A stretch of DNA of 64,000 nucleotides from Dyadobacter fermentans (GTDB lineage: Bacteria; Bacteroidota; Bacteroidia; Cytophagales; Spirosomataceae): the NCBI RefSeq assembly GCF_019924045.1, contig NZ_JAHXBN010000021.1:40620-104619 (forward strand), read 5' to 3'. A model generated the notes under the pieces. That model saw only the letters and a list, made by a program, of their open reading frames with translations, did not search any database and was not told where the DNA came from. The translations under genes were made by a program, and so were the position numbers. Position 1 is the first letter of the stretch. Each line of letters opens with the position of its first letter. This document shows positions 16,256 to 24,950 of the stretch, piece by piece.

Positions 16256-17470
16256 TTATCTTAAAATAGGATGAGCAGAATCTTTCGTTTGGTCTGGGGT
16301 GAGAAAAGCAAGGTTGCGGTCGATTAGGCTGGTTAGGGTTTTCCGCGAAGCGAGGGACGTAAAACCATCAGGCGGGGTGTGGGCAACATAGTCCAGAAGC
16401 CGCTCTACGGATGTGGTGGCTACGTGCAGCCGGGTGTCGGAGGAGCCATAGTAGATGAATACCGAGCCATCATCATCCATAATCCAGCCGTTTGAAAATA
16501 CTACATTGGAAACATCACCTGTACGTTCGATGCCTTCCGGTGCGAGGAAGTAGCCCGCGGGCTTGTAGATCACCTTTGCGGGATCGGCGATGTCGGTAAC
16601 GAAAAGGTAAAGCACGTAACGCAGGCCGGCGGCGGTGTGCCTTACACCATGAGCCAGGTGCAGCCAGCCCAGGCGGGTTTTGATCGGTGCAGGGCCCTGG
16701 CCGTTTTTTGATTCGTAAATGGTATGGTATTTCTTGGCATCAATGACCGTTTCGAGGGTTATTTGTGCGTTTTCGATGCAAGGAGCCAATCCCAATGCAA
16801 TGCCGCCGCCGTGCCCCGCTTCGATAAACGAGTCCTGTGGGCGGGTGTAGAATGCATATTGGCCGTCGATGAATTCGGGATGCAAAACGACGTTCCTTTG
16901 CTGAACGGACGGTGTACTCAGGTCGGCAAGTCGTTCCCATGTGCGCAGGTCACGCGTGCGTGCAATCCCGCATTGCGCTACCGCGCACGACTCATCGCCA
17001 GGTGCCGCGGCTGGATCTTTACGCTCGGTGCAGAACAGGCCGTAAATCCAGCCATCTTCATGTGCCGTAAGCCGCAAATCGTAAATGTTCACATCCGGTT
17101 CACGAGTTTCAGGCATTTCGAGAGGATATTGCCAGAACTCGAATCCATCGGTGCCATTGGGGCTTTCGGCCACGGCGAAGAACGATTTCCGGTCATAGCC
17201 TTCCACACGCACGACCAGCAAGTATTTGCCACTAAGCTTAATCGCGCCTGCATTGAAAACAGCATTGATCCCAAACCGTTTCATGAAATACGGGTTGCTG
17301 CCAGGGTTGAGGTCGTATTCCCAGAAAAGCGGCACGTGAGCGGCGGTGAGTACTGGAAACATGTAACGCTCGCAGAATCCGTCGCCCGAGGCCAGTTTTT
17401 TATTGGGCGTTTCGGTTAGCCGCTCCTTTTCGCTTTTGATACGCTGAAAACGCTCTTCGAAGATTGTCAT
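16256..17470 (-). CDS. GH130 4-O-beta-D-mannosyl-D-glucose phosphorylase
   Basis: 404 residues forming the five-bladed beta-propeller of GH130. The start RFGINAVFNAGAIKLSGKY and VVRVEGYDRKSFFAVAES match subfamily GH130_1. The general acid lies in NIYDLRLTAHEDG at Asp131, the same number as in the Bacteroides fragilis enzyme as I recall it. LHPEFIDGQYAFYTRPQ and GHGGGIALG line the phosphate and sugar sites. It cleaves Man-beta-1,4-Glc with phosphate, giving mannose-1-phosphate and glucose, in the cytoplasm. The symporter gene lies 27 bases upstream, so they form an operon. Other GH130 activities (mannobiose or mannosyl-GlcNAc phosphorolysis) are less likely but possible. Confidence 0.85.
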   Translation of the reverse strand: MTIFEERFQRIKSEKERLTETPNKKLASGDGFCERYMFPVLTAAHVPLFWEYDLNPGSNPYFMKRFGINAVFNAGAIKLSGKYLLVVRVEGYDRKSFFAVAESPNGTDGFEFWQYPLEMPETREPDVNIYDLRLTAHEDGWIYGLFCTERKDPAAAPGDESCAVAQCGIARTRDLRTWERLADLSTPSVQQRNVVLHPEFIDGQYAFYTRPQDSFIEAGHGGGIALGLAPCIENAQITLETVIDAKKYHTIYESKNGQGPAPIKTRLGWLHLAHGVRHTAAGLRYVLYLFVTDIADPAKVIYKPAGYFLAPEGIERTGDVSNVVFSNGWIMDDDGSVFIYYGSSDTRLHVATTSVERLLDYVAHTPPDGFTSLASRKTLTSLIDRNLAFLTPDQTKDSAHPILR

Positions 17471-17497
17471 GGTTGTTTTGTCAGGGATTGTGCATAC

Positions 17498-19327
17498 TCA
17501 ATGATGCGGGAGGTTTTTGTACCATGTTTTCCAGAGGATGAGGGAGGAGGTTAAAAAAATGGCTGTTGCCATGAGTGTTTCCTGCGGCATTTTGAGAATG
17601 CCAAAAACGGGGATGGCGGTTATGGCCGTCTGTGCGACGATGCCGAGCGCTACATTGAAGAGATCTCGTGCAAAATCATTGTTTGGTGAAAAAGAGGGAT
17701 CGTTTTTGAGTACTTCTTTCCGGACGGGTTCCCAGAAGCCCCACGGATTGACGGTCCGGTAGAATGTTTTGAGAATTTCTATATCCGTCGGCTTTGTAGC
17801 AAGCGAGCCGCCCACCGCCCCTATTATTGAAATGCCCAGAATGAGAGGGAAGTAGTAGAGTGGCAATGTGTCCTTCAAAATGTGCGGGCAAACCAGCGCG
17901 CATATGATGCCCGTCAGCATCCCCCAGAAGAACCCTGAACTGTTGAATCGCCACCAGTACCATTTCAGGACATTGGAAGCAATATATCCGCCCAATAGCG
18001 CGGATACGATCCATTGGAGAATGCTGTTCACATCTTTTGCCAGCAAACCCAGCAATATGCTGATACACACGATCACAATGCCGGAAAGGTAGCTTATCCG
18101 ACTGATCTGCCGGTTGCGGGCACCAGGATTGACCGATCGCAAATAAATGTCGTTTACAAAATAAGCCTGCGCGGCATTGAAAGTCCCTGCAAAAGTGCCC
18201 ATGAAAGCGCCCATGAGACCGATCAGTACCAAACCCAGCAAACCGGATGGAATATAGGTATTGAGTACGGCCGGCAGTATTTTCTCGAAATCGGCGCCAA
18301 TAGCAGCTGAAATACCTGGCTGACGGAAATAAAGCAGCGCGAAAACGGCGATACCGGTAATGAAGAGATATCGTGTGGGAAGTAGCACGAGATTTACGAT
18401 CATGCTCATGAGCGCCGCTTCTCTTGGAGAGCGGGTTGAGAGGATTTTTTGCATATCGTAATTGGGGGCAGGGCCTGCAAGGCTTGCGAGAATGCCCTTT
18501 GCGGCCATTAGTGCAAAGAAATAGCCGAAGGGCGTAAAACTATCGTTCCGCAGCTTTGCGGCGGCCGCCGGCAGGCGATCGGACCAGTCGAGGGCAAGGT
18601 CTTTTCCAAAGAAAAGGTTTGCCCAGCCGCTGGGTACGGGCAGACTATCCGCGCCGGGTAATGCCATGTAGGCCATAGCAGCCACCGAGAAGCAAACGAT
18701 TACCATGATCAGGTAATGCAACATATCGGCCCACACGATGCTTTTCATGCCGCCAAGCAGGGCGTAGCTGGCGGTGAAAACCGTAAATAATATCCCGTAA
18801 AAGTGGGCGGTATAGGCCGGCGGCAGATGGAATGGGAGAAATGCCCTGATAACCTTCCAGGGAATGAAGATTTCAATGAATTTGCCTAACCCGATAAAGC
18901 CGTAAGCCATAAAACTCAGGCAACTCAGCAATGCAAAAGCGATGATGATCTTGTGCGAAAGGCCGGCGCCATGGCGGTCGCCGAAACGGAACAGCATCCA
19001 TTCCGCACCGGTAGCCGCATTGGAGCGCCTTAACCACATCGAGAGGTAGACCATCATGAATATCTGATTAAATACCGGCCACAGCCAGGGCAGCCAAATG
19101 CTTTTTACGCCATAAACCACCATGATAGCGACCATCCAGGCTGTGCCGGAAAGGTCGAACATGCCGGATGCATTGGAAATGCCCAGCATCCAGAACGGCA
19201 TGGATTTCCCGCCCAGCAGGTAGTCGTTTTTGCTTTTCGCTGCCTGCCGTTTGAGGTAAATGCCGATTACCAGGACCGTTACCAGGTAGAGTAATATCAC
19301 GAGGAGGTCGATCGCCTTGATGTTCAT
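17498..19327 (-). CDS. Sodium:solute symporter (SSS family), probable disaccharide importer
   Basis: 609 residues with about 13-14 membrane segments. The first is AIDLLVILLYLVTVLVIGIYL, followed by the SSS landmarks KNDYLLGGKSMPFWMLGISNASGMFDLSGTAW and GGMKSIVWADMLHYLIM, and MGAFMGTFAGTFNAAQAYFVNDIY in the middle. The family uses the sodium gradient to import sugars and other solutes. Since it is joined to the GH130 phosphorylase gene, a mannosyl-glucose or related mannoside is the likely cargo. The AraC-type gene is divergent from it with 234 bases between. Confidence 0.85.
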   Translation of the reverse strand: MNIKAIDLLVILLYLVTVLVIGIYLKRQAAKSKNDYLLGGKSMPFWMLGISNASGMFDLSGTAWMVAIMVVYGVKSIWLPWLWPVFNQIFMMVYLSMWLRRSNAATGAEWMLFRFGDRHGAGLSHKIIIAFALLSCLSFMAYGFIGLGKFIEIFIPWKVIRAFLPFHLPPAYTAHFYGILFTVFTASYALLGGMKSIVWADMLHYLIMVIVCFSVAAMAYMALPGADSLPVPSGWANLFFGKDLALDWSDRLPAAAAKLRNDSFTPFGYFFALMAAKGILASLAGPAPNYDMQKILSTRSPREAALMSMIVNLVLLPTRYLFITGIAVFALLYFRQPGISAAIGADFEKILPAVLNTYIPSGLLGLVLIGLMGAFMGTFAGTFNAAQAYFVNDIYLRSVNPGARNRQISRISYLSGIVIVCISILLGLLAKDVNSILQWIVSALLGGYIASNVLKWYWWRFNSSGFFWGMLTGIICALVCPHILKDTLPLYYFPLILGISIIGAVGGSLATKPTDIEILKTFYRTVNPWGFWEPVRKEVLKNDPSFSPNNDFARDLFNVALGIVAQTAITAIPVFGILKMPQETLMATAIFLTSSLILWKTWYKNLPHH

Positions 19328-19561
19328 CGGTGGGCGTGGTGATCGATCCGCGTATGGTACAAACTTATTGACAAAACTGCCGTTGGGTATAATACTTTTT
19401 TATCCATGATTAGACCAATACTAACAGTTTATAGGATTTTAGGGAGGGTTGCAGATGGCATTATCAATAATTAATCTTTAAATTGTTACCTCAATATAAC
19501 ATAGCGGAGGGAGACCGGCCGCTTTGTTTTTCAATTTAATTTAAAAAATACAATTTAGCCT

Positions 19562-20446
19562 ATGAGTGAAATCTACCGAGAAATTACCCCTTTGACCCAG
19601 TACGATTGTTTCACTGTTTTTGACCGTAAAAAAACGATTTTTGACTTCCCGTTGCACAGCCACGAGGAGTTTGAATTGAACCTGATCCTGTCGGGAAAAG
19701 GAGTGAAGCGGGTCGTCGGCGATCATACCGAAGTGATCGATGACGCGGAGCTGGTGCTGGTGGGGAACAATCTGCCACATGGGTGGCTCACGCATTCCTA
19801 TCGTTGGCAGGAAGGAATGCCGGAGATCAAAGAGGTGACTGTGCAATTTCACCGGGATTTGTTTGATGACAAGTTTTTGAAACGGAACCAGCTGTTTTTT
19901 GTCCGCTCACTGTTGGAGAAATCAGCCAAGGGAATCGCCTTTTCGAGGGAAACGATCGAGCGGATCAAGCCGCGGCTCACCAGCCTGGCGCAAAAAAGCG
20001 GCTTCGATTCTATGCTCGAACTGATGTCCATCCTGCATGACCTCTCCGTCTCGCGTGATATGCGAACGCTTTCCAACAGCACATTCACCGACGAAAACAT
20101 CAATTTTAACAGCCGGCGCATCGAAAAGGTGTTCGCCTATATGCGTGACAACTACGATAAGGATGTGAATCTGGCGGGTGTTGCGAAATTAGCGGGAATG
20201 TCGGAAGTGTCGTTCAGCAGGTTTATCAAAAAGCGGACGGGCAAGACATTCATTGAAAGTCTGAACGAAATCCGTCTCGGGCACGCTTCACGGTCGCTGA
20301 TCAATACTTCGAACACGATTTCCGAGATCGCTTACAAATGCGGGTTCAATAACCTTTCGTATTTCAACCGGATTTTCAAGAGCAGAAACGGCTGCACACC
20401 CAAGGAGTTCCGGGATAACTATTCAGGGACGAGGACGTTTGTGTAG
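19562..20446 (+). CDS. AraC-family transcriptional regulator with cupin domain
   Basis: 294 residues. The N-terminal half is a cupin-type sugar-binding domain (HSHEEFELNLILSGKGVKRVVGDH, followed by DDAELVLVGNNLPHGW). The C-terminal ~100 residues hold two AraC helix-turn-helices (VNLAGVAKLAGMSEVSFSRF and NTISEIAYKCGFNNLSYFNRIFK). It is divergent from the symporter-GH130 operon, the normal place for its activator. The inducer is presumably a mannoside. The plus-strand gene ends before a nested hairpin. Confidence 0.9.
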   Translation: MSEIYREITPLTQYDCFTVFDRKKTIFDFPLHSHEEFELNLILSGKGVKRVVGDHTEVIDDAELVLVGNNLPHGWLTHSYRWQEGMPEIKEVTVQFHRDLFDDKFLKRNQLFFVRSLLEKSAKGIAFSRETIERIKPRLTSLAQKSGFDSMLELMSILHDLSVSRDMRTLSNSTFTDENINFNSRRIEKVFAYMRDNYDKDVNLAGVAKLAGMSEVSFSRFIKKRTGKTFIESLNEIRLGHASRSLINTSNTISEIAYKCGFNNLSYFNRIFKSRNGCTPKEFRDNYSGTRTFV

Positions 20447-20489
20447 CGTCCGACGTTTTTGCGGCGGATAGGGTTCAGTCAGGAGGGAG

Positions 20490-20595
20490 GTCAGTAGGTC
20501 AAGTATTGTGTTTGGGATAAATGAAAAAGTGCTCAAAGTTTTGGGACAAACCCTCGCTTTGAACACTTTTTCTTAACTATAAATGACCTACTGAC
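20490..20595. terminator. Nested double inverted repeat between araC-like gene and ilvE
   Basis: The inner stem pairs GAAAAAGTGCTCAAAG (20523-20538) with CTTTGAACACTTTTTC (20557-20572), with one mismatch, and serves as a bidirectional terminator. An outer perfect 12-base repeat GTCAGTAGGTCA (20490-20501) / TGACCTACTGAC (20584-20595) encloses it. Confidence 0.75.
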
Positions 20596-20617
20596 TATTT
20601 CTGACCACTTAATTTCG

Positions 20618-21685
20618 TCATACTTTCAGCATCCACCCGAAGATATCTTGCTCTTTCCCGGTGCGGAGGTCGGTCAGGTAAGTTTTTACTTTGCTGACGA
20701 ACGAGTCTTCCTTAATTTCCGGCAATGCGTAATCCACACCTTCGTATGCGATCGTCGCAAATGGGGAGATTACCACCGCGGTTCCAGCCCCGAATGCGGC
20801 TTCGAGTTTGCCCGCTTTCAATGCGTCGATGATCTCTGCTACGCTGATACGGCGTTCTTCCACAGGAATACCCCAATGTTCGGCGATAGCCACGATACTC
20901 TTACGGGTGATACCGTCCAATGTAGTTTCAGAAACGTGCGGGGTAAGCAGCTTACCATCCAGCATGAACATGATGTTCATCGTTCCCGATTCTTCGATGT
21001 AGGCATGATCGCGGGCATCGGTCCAGATCAGCTGGTCGTAACCTTCCTGCTGGGCCAGTTTCGCCGGATACAGTGAGCCTGCGTAGTTACCTGCGCATTT
21101 GGTAGCGCCCACACCGCCTTCCGCAGCGCGGATGAAATGGGTTTCCACTTTCACGCGCGGAGGTTTGGCATAATAAGTGCCTACCGGGCTGGTGAAAATG
21201 ATGAAATAATATGAATCCGATGCTTTGACACCAATGTAAGGATCGGTGGCGAACATGTATGGACGAATGTAAAGCGAGCAGCCGGGCTGTGACGGCACCC
21301 AGCCGGCATCCAGGCGGAGCAGCTCGGTAAGGCCGTTCATGAAGATTTCTTCCGGGATTTGCGGCATGCAAAGGCGTTCAGCCGATTTGTTAAGGCGCTT
21401 CCAGTTGTCGATGGCACGGAAAAGCAGCACTTCACCTGCGTCGTTTTTATAGGCTTTCATTCCCTCGAAAATAGCCTGACCGTAATGTAGCGCGGCGGTA
21501 GCAGGGCTAAGTGAGAGGTCGCCGTAAGGGACGATGCGCAGGTCTTGCCACTGTCCGGCTTTGTATTCGGCGATAAACATGTGGTCGGAGATGTTCCGTC
21601 CAAAAACGAGGTTGTTGAAGTCAACCTCCTGCAAACGGGATTGGGTGGTTTGCTGAACTTCTATTTGTACTGTGTCGGCTGTCAT
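20618..21685 (-). CDS. ilvE: Branched-chain amino acid aminotransferase
   Basis: 355 residues, fold type IV PLP enzyme. The landmarks are HYGQAIFEGMKAY, the PLP lysine in GVGATKCAGNYAGS, EESGTMNIMFML, TLDGITRKSI and AFGAGTAVVISP. Length and motifs fit the long (BCAT/human-like) IlvE class. It converts Leu, Ile and Val to their 2-oxo acids with glutamate as amino donor in both synthesis and breakdown, in the cytosol. It stands alone, ending at the shared hairpin; the next minus-strand gene is 142 bases away, so it has its own promoter region. Confidence 0.95.
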   Translation of the reverse strand: MTADTVQIEVQQTTQSRLQEVDFNNLVFGRNISDHMFIAEYKAGQWQDLRIVPYGDLSLSPATAALHYGQAIFEGMKAYKNDAGEVLLFRAIDNWKRLNKSAERLCMPQIPEEIFMNGLTELLRLDAGWVPSQPGCSLYIRPYMFATDPYIGVKASDSYYFIIFTSPVGTYYAKPPRVKVETHFIRAAEGGVGATKCAGNYAGSLYPAKLAQQEGYDQLIWTDARDHAYIEESGTMNIMFMLDGKLLTPHVSETTLDGITRKSIVAIAEHWGIPVEERRISVAEIIDALKAGKLEAAFGAGTAVVISPFATIAYEGVDYALPEIKEDSFVSKVKTYLTDLRTGKEQDIFGWMLKV

Positions 21686-21827
21686 GATGCCAAAAATTTA
21701 ATTTTTCAAACGCTTTCCGAAGCTTATCCTTGGAGAAAAGGCAGGATTTGGAGATCCCGGCGCATTCTCTCTAAGTCCCGCAATTTAAAGAATTTAATCT
21801 ATAAATAATTGATATTTAGTATAACAA

Positions 21828-22388
21828 TTATTTTTGTCTGGAAAGCCTCGGCTGCCATGTAACTTCTTCAATTCCGAGTTCGTGCGTCATGGCCCGGCAG
21901 AGCATAAAGAGGTAGTCGGAAAGACGGTTGAGATAACGGATCACGATGGGCTCCACTTCCTCGCCCTGCTGCAAATGAATCACCGCCCGCTCGGCCCGGC
22001 GGCAAACCGTCCGCGCGATGTGCCCGAAAGAAACCGACGGATGTCCGCCCGGGAGGATGAACGCCCTCAATGCAGGTACTCTGGTGTCGATCAGGTCCAT
22101 TTCCGTTTCCAGCAGCGTAATGTCCTCGTCGAGCAAGTCGGGAAGAATTTTCTTCTTTTGGTCGGATTCCGAAGCTAAATGGGAACCGATCGTGAACAAT
22201 CGGTCCTGGATTTCTTTGAGCAGGTCTTTCCGGCCTTCATTCACAGGCTGGTCGCGCAGCATTCCGATGTAGCTGTTCAGCTCATCGACCGTCCCGTACG
22301 CGTCTATGCGCACATGGGCCTTACTCAGGCGCGTGCCCCCGATGAGGGCCGTGGTGCCTTTGTCACCGGTTTTGGTGTAGATTTTCAT
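21828..22388 (-). CDS. PduO-type cob(I)yrinic acid a,c-diamide adenosyltransferase
   Basis: 186 residues. The N-terminal KIYTKTGDKGTTALIGG binds ATP, DAYGTVDELNSYIG follows, and the C-terminal ARTVCRRAERAVI, VIRYLNRLSDYLF complete the PduO (ATR) signature. It transfers the adenosyl group of ATP to cob(I)alamin, making coenzyme B12. No cobalamin synthesis genes are near; the enzyme would serve salvage, in line with the BtuB-like receptor at the start of the window. It is divergent from the 22499 membrane protein gene. Confidence 0.92.
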   Translation of the reverse strand: MKIYTKTGDKGTTALIGGTRLSKAHVRIDAYGTVDELNSYIGMLRDQPVNEGRKDLLKEIQDRLFTIGSHLASESDQKKKILPDLLDEDITLLETEMDLIDTRVPALRAFILPGGHPSVSFGHIARTVCRRAERAVIHLQQGEEVEPIVIRYLNRLSDYLFMLCRAMTHELGIEEVTWQPRLSRQK

Positions 22389-22441
22389 TGTAGGAATTAG
22401 GTCTTTGCTTTTTTCAATTAGGTTTTAGAAACTCCCCGTCC

Positions 22442-22449
22442 TAATTTTG
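22442..22449 (+). promoter_or_regulatory. Possible -7 element for 22499 gene and queA
   Basis: TAATTTTG matches TAnnTTTG, 50 bases before the ATG at 22499. No good -33 TTG is visible. Confidence 0.35.
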
Positions 22450-22498
22450 CGGCTTGATTTACTATGGCGAAAAGACCTCTATTTAGGTTACCTAATTC

Positions 22499-23011
22499 AT
22501 GAAAGTTACAACATTTGCAATAAAGATCTGGCGCTGGGCATCTTTATTATTCGTTATCGGGGCGCTCGTTTGGACATATTCGCTTTTCCCCGAAATGGTT
22601 GCCGTCGATTTCGCGGATAGCGGCCTGGCAGAGCGTTACGTCGAAAAAGGACACATTTTCTATATCGTAATGGGCCTTTTTCTGCTCAATAATGTGGTGA
22701 TCACCGGCATCGCCCGCCACATCCCGAATGTCGACCCGATGAACCTGCCTATCCTGAAACGCAAGGAATGGGCACAACACCTCACAGAGCTGAATGAGCA
22801 CCTTATCAACTGGCTTTTCTGTCTCGTGGCGGTGATTAATACAATCACTGGTTTCAGCTTGCTGGCATTGGCGACGATCAATAGCACCAACTACAAAATG
22901 GACGTATTTGATTTCTCGTGGCTGTATTATGCAAGTCTTGCACTCGTTCTGGGTGTATTCCTGCTTCCATTGCGCTTACTCTGGCCGCCTGTACACGACG
23001 ATAAACTGTAA
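22499..23011 (+). CDS. Hypothetical four-helix membrane protein
   Basis: A 170-residue protein I do not recognise. Four hydrophobic segments are seen: WASLLFVIGALVWTYSLFP, FYIVMGLFLLNNVVITGIA, LFCLVAVINTITGFSLLALA and YYASLALVLGVFLLPLRLLW. The loop between the second and third is polar and holds HIPNVDPMNLPILKRKEW, a proline-rich stretch. It lies just before queA (the stop and the queA TTG/ATG are 3-12 bases apart), so the two are likely translated from one message. No enzyme motif is visible. Confidence 0.75.
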   Translation: MKVTTFAIKIWRWASLLFVIGALVWTYSLFPEMVAVDFADSGLAERYVEKGHIFYIVMGLFLLNNVVITGIARHIPNVDPMNLPILKRKEWAQHLTELNEHLINWLFCLVAVINTITGFSLLALATINSTNYKMDVFDFSWLYYASLALVLGVFLLPLRLLWPPVHDDKL

Positions 23012-23022
23012 TATTGCCGGGT

Positions 23023-24294
23023 ATGGAAGGTAAAATGGAGGCAGAGGAGAACCAGGATGCATTGTGGCGGAGAGAAGCAGAGGCGATCGATCTGGAAAGC
23101 TATACCTACGACCTGCCCGACGACCGTATTGCGAAATACCCCATGGAAGTTCGTGATCAGTCGAAGCTGATGGTATATCATGGCGGGACTATCAGTCATT
23201 TGCGGTTTACGGACATCTCTTCCCAGCTGCCTGCTGATACGCTCCTTGTTTTTAATGACACCAAGGTTATTCCCGCACGGGCGCATTTCAGGAAGGAAAC
23301 TGGTGCGGTAATAGAACTCTTGCTATTGCATCCAGAGCTGCCCACCCGTGTGATCAACGATGCAATGCTGGTACAGCATTCGTGCGTGTGGGAATGTATG
23401 ATCGGAAATAAAAAGCGTTGGAAAGCCGGCGATACCTTATCAAATGTCATACCTGTAAATGGACAGGAAGTGCATTTGCAGGTTTCTTACCACCATTATG
23501 AGCGCAATCTGGTAGAGCTTATCTGGGACGCCGACGTTACATTTCTGGATTTGGTGAAAGCACTGGGTGAAATCCCGCTACCGCCCTATCTCAACCGCGA
23601 TACCGAAGAGCCGGACAAGGAAACCTATCAGACGGTATATGCGCACCATGACGGAGCCGTGGCTGCTCCGACAGCCGGGCTGCATTTCACGCCACGGGTT
23701 TTTGACGCATTGGAGCAAAAGGGTATCCGCAAATCATTCCTCACCTTGCATGTGGGTGCCGGCACTTTTCAGCCTATTAAAGTGGAGAAGGTTACCGAGC
23801 ACCGGATGCATTCGGAGCAGGTGGTTTTCACACGAGAATTAATACAAAATTTGCTTCAATCGGTGGGGCATGTAGTGCCGGTTGGCACAACTTCGCTGCG
23901 TTCGCTGGAAAGTTTGTATTGGTACGGTGTGAAGCTTTTTAAAAAGGAAACCACAGCGTTTAACATTGAAAAACTCTATCCCTATCCGTGGAAAGAGGCA
24001 GAACTTCCCTCCGCAGTGCAATCGCTGCAAGCAATTGCCGATTACATGGATGCTTCGGAGCTTCACGAAATTGTAGGCGAAACGGAAATATTCATTTTCC
24101 CGGGTTACCGGTTCCGGTTATGCCGCGGGATAATTACTAATTACCATCAACCTGGCTCCACGCTCATCCTTCTTGTAGCCGCATTTGTCGGAAAAGACTG
24201 GAAAACGATCTATTCCGAGGCATTGGCTAAGGATTACCGTTTTTTAAGCTACGGTGATTCTTCACTCCTTTGGCTCATTGACGAGGCCTCGTAG
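23023..24294 (+). CDS. queA: S-adenosylmethionine:tRNA ribosyltransferase-isomerase
   Basis: About 423 residues. It adds the ribosyl group of SAM to preQ1 in tRNA, the step before queuosine. Landmarks are YTYDLPDDRIAKYPMEVRDQSKL, LPADTLLVFNDTKVIPAR, GEIPLPPYLNR, the central AAPTAGLHFT and TLHVGAGTFQPI, and FIFPGYRFRLCRGIITNYHQPGSTLILLVAAFVG at the end. The reading frame also opens at TTG 23014; ATG at 23023 is preferred, and ATG 23035 is possible. It is coupled to the membrane gene upstream. Confidence 0.93.
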   Translation: MEGKMEAEENQDALWRREAEAIDLESYTYDLPDDRIAKYPMEVRDQSKLMVYHGGTISHLRFTDISSQLPADTLLVFNDTKVIPARAHFRKETGAVIELLLLHPELPTRVINDAMLVQHSCVWECMIGNKKRWKAGDTLSNVIPVNGQEVHLQVSYHHYERNLVELIWDADVTFLDLVKALGEIPLPPYLNRDTEEPDKETYQTVYAHHDGAVAAPTAGLHFTPRVFDALEQKGIRKSFLTLHVGAGTFQPIKVEKVTEHRMHSEQVVFTRELIQNLLQSVGHVVPVGTTSLRSLESLYWYGVKLFKKETTAFNIEKLYPYPWKEAELPSAVQSLQAIADYMDASELHEIVGETEIFIFPGYRFRLCRGIITNYHQPGSTLILLVAAFVGKDWKTIYSEALAKDYRFLSYGDSSLLWLIDEAS

Positions 24295-24345
24295 TTTCAT
24301 TAGTTAATCTTTTCCCGCAATTTGTTGTTAAAAAAGCAGTAAATT

Positions 24346-24927
24346 ATGGGATATGCACAGCTAATTGACCGAAGGATGACTGTTGAAGAGTACTTCGAGT
24401 TAGAAGAACAAAGCGAAATCCGTCATGAGTATTACGATGGTAATATTTATGCAATGGCAGGCACGACTTTGAATCACAACCGAATTGTTGGGAAAGTCAG
24501 AAATTTGCTAGGGAGCCACTTCCTGCCGCGCGGGTGCGACGTTTTCTCTGAGAATATCAAGGTGAAGGTTTCGGATAAATATTACCCATATCCGGACGTA
24601 ATCGTTACCTGCGCCCCAAAGGACATTTCCGGCACTTATGTTGTAGAACATCCGAGCATCCTGGTGGAAGTAACTTCTAAGCACTCAGAAGAGAATGATC
24701 GGACATTAAAACTCAAACAATACCGAACCATATCTTCTTTGCAATATTATCTTCTAGTTTCTCAGCGTGAATATAGCGTCGAGGTGTTCTCTCGGGTCGA
24801 TGGGGGCGACCTTTGGACCTATCGCTCCTTTGAAAATGAAGAAGACGTAATCCGTTTTGACGCATTTAATTTTGAAATAAGCCTTAAAACAATCTACGAC
24901 GACATTGAATTTGCACGTAGTGAGTGA
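24346..24927 (+). CDS. Uma2 family (DUF820) PD-(D/E)XK nuclease-like protein
   Basis: 193 residues. MTVEEYFELEE and EIRHEYYDGNIYAMAG are typical Uma2 starts. The nuclease core has YPYPDVIVTC (catalytic Asp), ILVEVTSKHSEENDRTLKLKQYR (Glu and, in place of Lys, S-K region), and YYLLVSQREYSVEVF. The family is widespread in Bacteroidota and cyanobacteria, often in many copies, and its true role is unknown; some are linked to mobile elements. It stands alone between queA and the convergent GH43 gene with a 23-base gap downstream. Confidence 0.85.
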   Translation: MGYAQLIDRRMTVEEYFELEEQSEIRHEYYDGNIYAMAGTTLNHNRIVGKVRNLLGSHFLPRGCDVFSENIKVKVSDKYYPYPDVIVTCAPKDISGTYVVEHPSILVEVTSKHSEENDRTLKLKQYRTISSLQYYLLVSQREYSVEVFSRVDGGDLWTYRSFENEEDVIRFDAFNFEISLKTIYDDIEFARSE

Positions 24928-24950
24928 GTTTAGAATGATTTAATAGTCTG

